Below are positions 57,127-64,000 of a DNA stretch of 64,000 bases, one piece after another (position 1 is the stretch's first letter; each line of letters begins with the position of its first letter). The stretch is taken from contig CM058238.1 of NCBI GenBank assembly GCA_030180135.1, forward strand, positions 90,714,619 through 90,778,618, given 5' to 3'. The position numbers were made by a program, and so were the translations under genes. Under the pieces are notes generated by a model, which saw nothing but the letters and a program-made list of their open reading frames with translations, was not told where the DNA came from and made no database searches. This stretch comes from Orychophragmus violaceus (lineage: Eukaryota; Streptophyta; Magnoliopsida; Brassicales; Brassicaceae).

Positions 57127-58330
57127 ATCCTTTCTCTCTCTCTCTCTGTTTGTCTTAATATTGATAAAATGTTGTTGTGGAGAATGAAAGAGGAGAACGA
57201 AGTGTATATATAAGAGATTAATTATGTGTAATCAATGGAGTGACTCGTACGGAATGGGTAAAAGAAAGGTACTTACTAGTGCATGGTTCAGGCATCTTTG
57301 ACTCTCTCCATTGTATTTAAGTTCCTTATATTTTTTGTTGACATGACGTAATTAAGTATCTATTAATATTGAACTTGAGGGGATTGAAAAGATTTGACTT
57401 TGGGGAAGAGGCCAAGGACCATGCAACCTATATCGTTCACACGCTATTTGATAATTTATTATTGTTTTAAAATAATTTAAAATAGTTTCTGATTTCATTT
57501 AGGAAATGTTATGGTGGCCAAAAAAAAAGGAAAAATCTAGGGGCATGCTAATCTTTAAATTAACTACAAAGTGTTTTTGGTTGATTACTAATTTAAAACT
57601 AATTAAATTGGATTATTATTTATGTTAACTTTAAATATTATGATGATTTAAATATTCATAATAATAATTTTAAAATTTCTTTTTAATTGTATTTTAGAGA
57701 TATACATAACTTCGGATAAAAATAAAAAAGTAAGATGATAAATATGAAAATATTTATAAATATCTATAAATATAGTTATTGTAGATAATACAATTTTTAA
57801 TGGTAAATTTATATTATATATATATATATTCAAATTTATATATATAAATAATCAAATACATTTAATAATAAAATTAAGTATTGATTTTATACATATAAAT
57901 ATATAATTATAATTTATTTTGTTGTTATTAGTTTATTTTAGAATAAACTATAAATATTTTAATAAAAATTAAATATAATCATGTATATATATTTGTTTAA
58001 TTATAAATAATTTTATATAGATTCTTATAATATTATGGTTTTTAAATTAAGTTGATAATTTTTTAATATATAATTTATGTTTAATTATGTTTATGCTAAC
58101 ATAGGAGCGAATCATACTAATAATATATGATTCGGATAACTTGTTAGGTTGGGAGGTGGGGATCATGTGGTACGGTAACACATGATGCTCCCTACCATTC
58201 TTCTTTTGCCAATCATGACATCAACGTGGCTTTTGACCCTCTTTAGATTTTTATTATTTTTTTAGATTTATGACAAACGTCTCCAAAATCTACAGAAGAA
58301 AAGTCGACGAGGCTGCAAATTCTAAGGCAC
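57127..58330. other. FRO to malectin intergenic region, copy 2
   Basis: Carries the duplicate FRO TATA box and GTAC pair (57247-57250 and 57269-57272). Otherwise AT-rich and without genes; the TA tract at about 57815-57830 is shorter than in copy 1. Confidence 0.7.
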
Positions 58331-58344
58331 AACTTCATCGACCA

Positions 58345-58520
58345 TAATCATCACATGGTGGCCTAGTGGTAAAGAGCAGGATAGTACCCTCTCGCCACTC
58401 AGGTTCGACATACGGTGGCCACGGTATGGTTTACGCTTTTAAACGGTATTACCAAAAGTTGGTATTAGGCCGTGGGGGATTAAGGCCGAAGTCCGAACCT
58501 CTCCTAGTTAAAAAAAAAAA
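58345..58520 (+). mobile_element. tRNA-derived SINE, copy 2
   Basis: Same element as at 48167-48342, with the same 14 bp target duplications (58331-58344 and 58521-58534). It was present before the segmental duplication and is not an independent insertion. Confidence 0.88.
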
Positions 58521-58534
58521 AACTTCATCAACCA

Positions 58535-59035
58535 GATTTTGTTGTTGGTGTGCAAATGCATTAACTTATAGTATCAATCTTCATCCTAATAATGTTGTCC
58601 GAATCTCCAATTTTTATATATGTGATTTTAGGATGTTTATTAACAAAATATTAACAAGACAAAGTTTATGGAAAACTATTAGGAAAAACACCTCCAATTT
58701 TTGGTTATTTATAGCTGAAATATCCATTGCAGAACTATATCTTTTATTTTTGTCTTGACATAAAAAAAAAAAACAACAAAAGAAAACAGTTCCATTTAGT
58801 GAAATGCATGCATATCTCGAGTCTCTCCATAGATCATCGAATAAATACAGCAGATAAATATACATAAACAATAATAGTATAATACATTGACACACTTGTG
58901 AAATATTACAAAATTTATCAAACAAATAAAAGAAGAAAAAAATCAAAGTAGAAAAATACTCGAGGAATAAGTACGTTAATATTACTCAACAAGCAAAAAG
59001 CATCATCATTATCATCATGGCTTTCTTGCTGCAAA
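58535..59035. other. 3' flank of malectin gene, no gene seen
   Basis: AT-rich; includes the probable 3' untranslated region of the gene on the minus strand. Duplicate of 48357-48857. Confidence 0.6.
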
Positions 59036-60448
59036 TTAATTCCCGGACTTGGGATTACCATCTTCACGGACGTCCATGGACAGCTTGGTCCACCCAAAGT
59101 CATCCCTAACTTTCTTCCTTTGAGCCACAATGTAAAAGCTCATAAATATACACATAAACGCCATCATTGCGATGAATATGCTCAGGTTTCTTCTGTTTGG
59201 GCAAGACCTCAAGATCATATCTGTCGATAAAACCCCATCAAGACTGCCCATCGAGTTATTCATCTTCATGATCTCAACACCATTCAACATCGCATCAACT
59301 CCATGCTCATCAACACTAGTCTTGTTTGATGGTCCAACACTTACCGTAATCGATGATCCTGAAGGGTTGGAATCACCACTAGTAAGATCCACCACGAAAT
59401 CGATGTAATAAGGGGAAGCAAGAACGTAACCCGCAGAGTCAGAGATATCGAAATCTTGATATGCCAAGTTGCCGTTGATGTAAACGTTGAAATATAGCAT
59501 GCCGAGTGATTTGCTAGCTATGTCACAGAAATGCATCCGGATCAGATATTTGTAACCCGTGCTCACCGGGAAATCCCAGCTCAAAATATTGCTTCTTTTA
59601 GCCACACGGGCAGTGTTGTAGACATTATCAGGACCAACTTCCCGGCTGGCCCCACCGGGCCTATACTTAATCCTACCGGTGAAGTAAGCTTTCTCAGACC
59701 CATCTCCGGTTTTGAGGAACTCATCATCAGGGACCCAAGTCCTCCAGAACGTGTCATTGAAAGGAGTAACTTTTCTACCACCGACATTGATTGTGTACAA
59801 TACTTCCATGGCTTGTTTAGCTAAACCATTCAGTTTACCAGTTCCATCACGAGATACAGAGGTTGCAACATCAGCAATCAAATCCTTAGGCGCAGATATA
59901 ACTTCGATGGCGTTAACGAATGCTAATTTCGAATCTTTACTAGGAACCAACCTGATAACGATCTCTCCGACATCGACCCAAATCAGGAATTCCCTAAGAC
60001 CACTAGATCCACCAAAATTCCTAAGCACGACATGACCGTTAATGGTAACGTGAAACTCAGCGTTATTCAGATCGATCTTAGAGGAATTGATCCGATTGAA
60101 ATGGAGACGTACCGTATGAGTCCCTTTCTCGCGGACATTGAACTCGTATTTCGCCTGTCGCGCGAAAACCCTAGCGGTCCGGTAGATTTGGGGGACGTTT
60201 GGAGCTAAATCTTCTCCTTTGAGAGCGACTGATCCTTCCGATGAGAAGAACTTCAATTTCGATGCTGATGATGCGTCGGCTACGAACCGGCGGTTATCGA
60301 TGGTGGAGTCAACGTCGGAGCCACAGTTCACGAGGTATTCGTCGGCGGGAGAGAAAGAGAGAGATACGGAGACGGAAAACGAAGAAGATAGAAGGAAAAC
60401 GAAGAGAAGGAGGAATCCGATACTTGAGTACAAAGTCGCCATTGCCAT
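59036..60448 (-). CDS. malectin-like receptor protein lacking a kinase
   Basis: A single exon of 470 codons. Residues 1-33 are a signal peptide (hydrophobic LLLFVFLLSSSF). Two malectin-like halves follow: the first from YLVNCGSDVDSTIDNRRF, the second from VLYTINVGGRKVTPFNDTFW with NVYNTARVA. A transmembrane helix (about 421-442, FIAMMAFMCIFMSFYIVAQR) precedes only about 28 cytoplasmic residues. It matches the ectodomain of CrRLK1L receptors (FERONIA/THESEUS family, At5g24010-like), which normally continue with a Ser/Thr kinase of about 300 residues. The family senses cell-wall pectin or RALF peptides. Here the frame simply ends, and copy 1 has the same end, so the short form is old. It could be a co-receptor or decoy; that is inference. 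Several N-glycosylation sites (NDT, NKT, NNS) are visible. Confidence 0.9.
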   Translation of the reverse strand: MAMATLYSSIGFLLLFVFLLSSSFSVSVSLSFSPADEYLVNCGSDVDSTIDNRRFVADASSASKLKFFSSEGSVALKGEDLAPNVPQIYRTARVFARQAKYEFNVREKGTHTVRLHFNRINSSKIDLNNAEFHVTINGHVVLRNFGGSSGLREFLIWVDVGEIVIRLVPSKDSKLAFVNAIEVISAPKDLIADVATSVSRDGTGKLNGLAKQAMEVLYTINVGGRKVTPFNDTFWRTWVPDDEFLKTGDGSEKAYFTGRIKYRPGGASREVGPDNVYNTARVAKRSNILSWDFPVSTGYKYLIRMHFCDIASKSLGMLYFNVYINGNLAYQDFDISDSAGYVLASPYYIDFVVDLTSGDSNPSGSSITVSVGPSNKTSVDEHGVDAMLNGVEIMKMNNSMGSLDGVLSTDMILRSCPNRRNLSIFIAMMAFMCIFMSFYIVAQRKKVRDDFGWTKLSMDVREDGNPKSGN

Positions 60449-60562
60449 TGCAAAATATCCAGTCGATTTCTCGATCAGACAATGTAATTTTGGAAATTGC
60501 TTTGCCTAGTTGAGACCAAGTCAACGCGTCATTACAGCTGTTCCGTTTGCATTTTCTTTCTC

Positions 60563-60569
60563 TATATAA
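60563..60569 (-). promoter_or_regulatory. TATA box of malectin gene
   Basis: Minus-strand TTTATATAGAG, about 115 bp upstream of the ATG at 60448. Confidence 0.5.
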
Positions 60570-60599
60570 ATCCCTATTCGAAAGTAATACTCAACGGCC

Positions 60600-61027
60600 C
60601 GTAAAGCCTATTAGTTATCAAATTTAACATTTTAATCAAAAGAATCTTCCAACTAATTGATTTTTCTAGGTGATTTTTCGATCTGATAACTAATAGGTTC
60701 AGTGCTGACTGCTGAGTGCATTCAAGGTAGTTTTTTTTATCAACTTCAATGAGATCGTTAGTAACGAAGAGAAGAAAGGTGGGAGGAAACGATCTGAAGT
60801 ATCCTTCTTACTCTTTAAGACAATGCTCATGGTCTCTGGTATATTAGACTTTTCCTTTAAAAAAAATTCATTCTTATGGGCCAGAAAGAGGAGATCAAGC
60901 CACATACAATACCGACTAGATTGAGCAGTAGAGAATGAAGAATGGCACCACTTATTTTTCCATACGGATGTGAAGTATTTACTAAGATGGGATTTTGACC
61001 ATAGACCAATATTAGTCAGATTTAAAG
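60600..61027. other. upstream of malectin gene, no gene seen
   Basis: AT-rich. A short inverted repeat (CCTATTAGTTATCA near 60609 and TGATAACTAATAGG near 60686) could form a hairpin. No coding sequence recognised. Confidence 0.45.
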
Positions 61028-61625
61028 TGAAGGATTAAGGAAAGATGGCTAGAATCTCAAAGAACCAACAATATAAATAAAGACTTGAATCGACGAATTG
61101 GATTTGTATTGAATGAATAATGAGTTTACAAGAAGAGAGTAGCTAAAATACAAGTTTAGCTAGGTAAAAATCAGATGCCTTGATGAATGAAGAAGAAGAT
61201 CCTTTTATAGATCTGTTTCTGCAACTAACTTCCGCAATTCCCGGCCGCGTGCTCCACGTACTCCGCAATTTGGGGGATCTTGGAGACTTGATCCACTCTG
61301 CGCACGTGCTAACAGATTCCGGAGATTACGGGATCCGTTATGACTTAGTCTTGCCTTCGGTCTTCGGCTTGGAGCTTGATGTCACGAAGATCGAGCTACG
61401 GAGCTGTATAGTAGAGCTCGTCACCGGAGCTGTAGAGTAGAGCTCGTCACCGGAGATGTAGAGTAGAGCTCGTCACCGGAGCTCTAGAGTAGAGCTCGTC
61501 ACAGAGTTGTAGAGTGGAGCTCGTAACCGGAGATGTAGAGCTCGATGTTAGCTTTTCACCAATTAACATTGCGCCACATTTTGACTTTCGTTGACTGGAT
61601 TTAAGTGATAAATCCGACCCAAACA
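61028..61625 (-). repeat. probable LTR of gypsy element I
   Basis: On the minus strand the candidate starts TGTTTGGGTCGGATTTATCAC after a G-rich tract (GACTAGGGGGCAAT, plus 61626-61639), resembling the polypurine tract and 3' LTR arrangement of fragment H. The distal end (TGAAGG at 61028) is a guess; no target duplication or partner LTR was found. Confidence 0.5.
61390..61548. repeat. tandem repeats GTAGAGCTCGTCACCGGAG
   Basis: About five copies of a unit of roughly 30 bp built on GTAGAGTAGAGCTCGTCACC plus GGAGCT, inside the probable LTR I. Confidence 0.85.
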
Positions 61626-62064
61626 ATTGCCCCCTAGTCTTTTAGACGAGCTGGCGAGCTCTGAAGGACGAGGAATGATCGGGAAGAACGAAAGTATTTG
61701 TTGTTATGCCTCAAGCTTGTGTTGAGCTCTCGTTGGCGAAATGTTTAGCTTGGATGCTCATGTTGTAGAGTCGAGCTATGTTATGAGTATTCGAGAGTTT
61801 GAATACTAAGATCGCGAGATTGAGCTATTGTGTTTTATTTGTGTAGTCTGGCCAGACATTTTAGTTTAGAGCTCATTGTGATAAGTTTATGCCTTTAGAT
61901 CAATGTTCTCTCGAATCGCGAAACTCATTTAGCTTGTTAGAAAGCTGTGAGTTGTAGCTCGTATGTAGAATGGATTCGAGAACTGATCATCAAGTGCATG
62001 ATTAAGAAGATTCGTTAATGAGATCTCTTAGTTGTGGAGTTCTCCTAGAATTCGTTTGGTGAAT
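61626..62064. other. interior of element I, no gene seen
   Basis: About 440 bp of non-coding sequence between the probable polypurine tract of element I and the inserted LTR J. Contains several GAGCT/AGCTC words but no coding frame. Confidence 0.4.
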
Positions 62065-63222
62065 TGATACGATCAGAGTTTTAATCCCTAGATCTACACT
62101 GCAAGTGCACAGACGTGAACCAGTAGTATATAGGGTATCAAATCCACAGAGACTCTAGATTCTTACGATAGATTATAGAATGTCAGGTTAAGCTAGGTAG
62201 CAATAGAGAAAGCAGTAAATCAAACAGCAGAAAAGTAAATAGATCGGTTTGTAAGCAAGAAGCGAATGCGTCAGGTCAGGGGAGTTCTCAGGAAATCAGA
62301 AACACAGGCTAATCAATCAATCGGGATCTAATTAAGAATTTTCCTAGAACTAGAATCACAGAATTATAACATACCAACTTTCGTTGCGAATATTATCTAT
62401 GTCTAACAACCTAGCAAGCCAATTTTCGTTGTGAATCCTAGAGTTCTAAACAAGCATTAATCTCAGGTTCTTTCGTTCACAATTCTCCTAAGCCAAATTT
62501 CTTTGCGAATAGTCAAAATGCTCATCTAGGTTCTTTCTAGTCAGTTAACCAATTGTCGTTGCGGAAATCAACCTAACATCATAAATCTGGGTAGCTACTT
62601 CAGATTAAGCAATAAGAACAACCCTAGATGAAGAACTAACAGATATGAATCCCTACAGATTGATCAACCTATAATTCCATGAAATCCCTAAACCTAACAA
62701 GTGAACTACTCAGACATGACAATCATAACAAAAGACATGATGAATAGATTACTGAATATCATAAAACATAATAAGAATCAGGGGTTCGAAATCTTCTCTC
62801 TGTCGAGTATCTGATCAGCCCCTAAACCTCTCTGAATGTAAAATAAAGCGTAGCCAAAAAATGGCTTAAAACCCTAATATATAAGTCTAAACACGTTTTT
62901 GGGCCTTTTGCAAGTTTGGGAAGTTTCTGGGAAAAAACTGTAATTTCTCCAAAATGCAGATTTTTGGGCGCAGAACCTTGGAATCACCTTGCGTCGACCA
63001 CTGCACATACTGCATCGATCGTTGCAAGGTGATTTCACAGCCAGTGAACTCTGTGAAACCTCTAAACAGTGCAGAAATGCTCCCAATGCTCCCAAAACGT
63101 CCAATTGAGCTCCAAATGTGCATAAACCTGTAAAACACCTGAAAAGACTCCAAAACACATAGAAAGACTCGATAACAAAGACATATACCATAGTTAAAAG
63201 TCCTAAAATCCATGGTATATCA
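62065..63222 (-). repeat. 3' LTR of Athila/Tat-like element J
   Basis: 1158 bp; the plus-strand ends are TGATACGATC and GGTATATCA. On the minus strand it begins TGATATACCATGG and is directly preceded by GCTAAGTGTGGGAGAGT, the typical polypurine region of these plant gypsy elements. The interior runs off the right edge. Open frames inside are not protein-like. Confidence 0.7.
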
Positions 63223-64000
63223 ACTCTCCCACACTTAGCTTTTGCTTGCCCTCAAGCAAAAAAAGACCAAGATTAGGAGAAGAAGTTTGAAAACTTCAGA
63301 AACTCGTTTCATCGTAGGAGCACCACACTCAGATTCGCCTTAGTAAGCCACATGAAAATGAACCTGCAAACATCAAGACCAACATATACTTCCCCCACAC
63401 TTAGCAACTATCCTGAGTAAACTCCACAATCACATTCAGAGCATCCAAATTCACCCTACTGACTTCTATAAGCTATTAAGTGCGGTCTCACCTAAATATT
63501 ATCGATCAAAGGGCACATGGATTCTTACTCTGTTAGCTCTAGACCACCATACTATCTTTTTATGGTTCCTTTCTTCTCTTTTCCCTTCCTTAGCAACTGA
63601 TTTTTCCCCATTGGGTATCATTTTTTTTTTTATCAGTGCTCTTCCCGTTATGGGGTGTACTTTGGACACATTCCATGGATGCACAGGAGGTAATAATGGT
63701 AGCTACCACTTCGGAGCTACTAGCTCATCCTCAGTTTATTACTCTTTTTTTTTTTACTTTAAGGAAGGGGATAAGGGAACCTTACTTGGACAGGTTTACA
63801 AGCTGTGTCAGAACTAACAGAGGAATCCGACTCAAGGTATACCAAGCCCTTAGGTGAGAAAATTAAGTCAAAATTAATGGTGAAGTTAAGTAATGGATTC
63901 TCTGAATACCTGAAGTGATATGGGTGTCCTCAGTAGGCTGGTCTGTGTTGGGTTTTCTAATAGTCATAGATCATCTGCAAACTCATCCAATGGTCACTTA
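63223..64000 (-). mobile_element. 3' interior of element J, running off the window
   Basis: Starts with the polypurine tract (63223-63239) and the widespread plant gypsy motif GCTTTTGCTTGCCCTCAAGC. The rest is non-coding 3' region with T-runs; no gag-pol sequence is reached before the window ends. Confidence 0.55.

Larger units (their letters stand above)
57054..59838. repeat. segmental duplication, right copy
   Basis: About 2785 bp matching the left copy. It starts within FRO exon 1 at GCTTAATCAATCCC and runs through the FRO promoter, intergenic DNA and SINE into the intact malectin gene. Beyond 59838 the left copy has no equivalent. Confidence 0.93.

Noticed and set aside
63611..63857. Open frames near the right edge
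   Set aside because: Short overlapping frames in the non-coding 3' interior of an Athila-like element.

Overview
The window is plant nuclear DNA, almost certainly Brassicaceae. The evidence is a spliced ferric-chelate reductase (FRO) of the Arabidopsis FRO2/FRO4/FRO5 type, a CrRLK1L-type malectin receptor next to it, and typical plant transposons: Ty1/copia, Ty3/gypsy Tat/Athila types, CACTA, L1-type LINE and tRNA-derived SINE. Only four host genes look intact: two RING-H2 paralogues, the FRO gene and one malectin-like receptor protein. All lie between about 40 and 60.5 kb. No rRNA, CRISPR or free-standing tRNA gene was seen.

1-34.4 kb is a nest of mobile elements. From the left: a minus-strand copia element cut by the window edge (1-3362); a long, nearly non-coding minus-strand LTR element full of tandem repeats (3363-9263); a CACTA transposon carrying pieces of at least two host genes (9264-12408); then an L1-type LINE whose reverse transcriptase is split into 12412-13957 and 33414-34390. 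The LINE was split by Tat-like gypsy element D (13963-33408, TSD GTAGT). D was itself split by a close relative, element E (20689-32059, TSD CTTAC). Both have about 537-539 bp LTRs, the same primer-binding site, a poly-G tract after gag and an in-frame UAG between protease and reverse transcriptase. E also keeps a spliced antisense ORF near its 3' LTR, which D lacks.

34.4-44 kb holds a decayed gypsy element with an internal deletion (about 34.8-37.3 kb), then a tandem duplication of a small RING-H2 gene. The first copy's downstream flank is split by a 1763 bp solo LTR (37952-39714, TSD CATTA). A LINE ORF1 remnant lies between the copies and a MITE-like foldback lies after the second.

44.2-60.5 kb carries FRO (minus strand, seven exons, 714 codons), a shared intergenic region with a SINE, and the malectin gene. 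The stretch from FRO exon 1 into the malectin gene is present twice (46865-54731 without its insertions, and 57054-59838). The left malectin copy is broken by an intact, apparently very young copia element (49030-54095, LTRs identical by eye) and by a fragment of another Tat-like element (54732-57053). The right copy is a complete 470-codon gene lacking a kinase domain. One unequal exchange between the Tat-like element and FRO exon 1 would explain this layout.

60.5-64 kb contains two more minus-strand LTRs, one tentative and one Athila-like running off the right edge. All comparisons were made by eye, and family assignments rest on remembered family features, not on searches.
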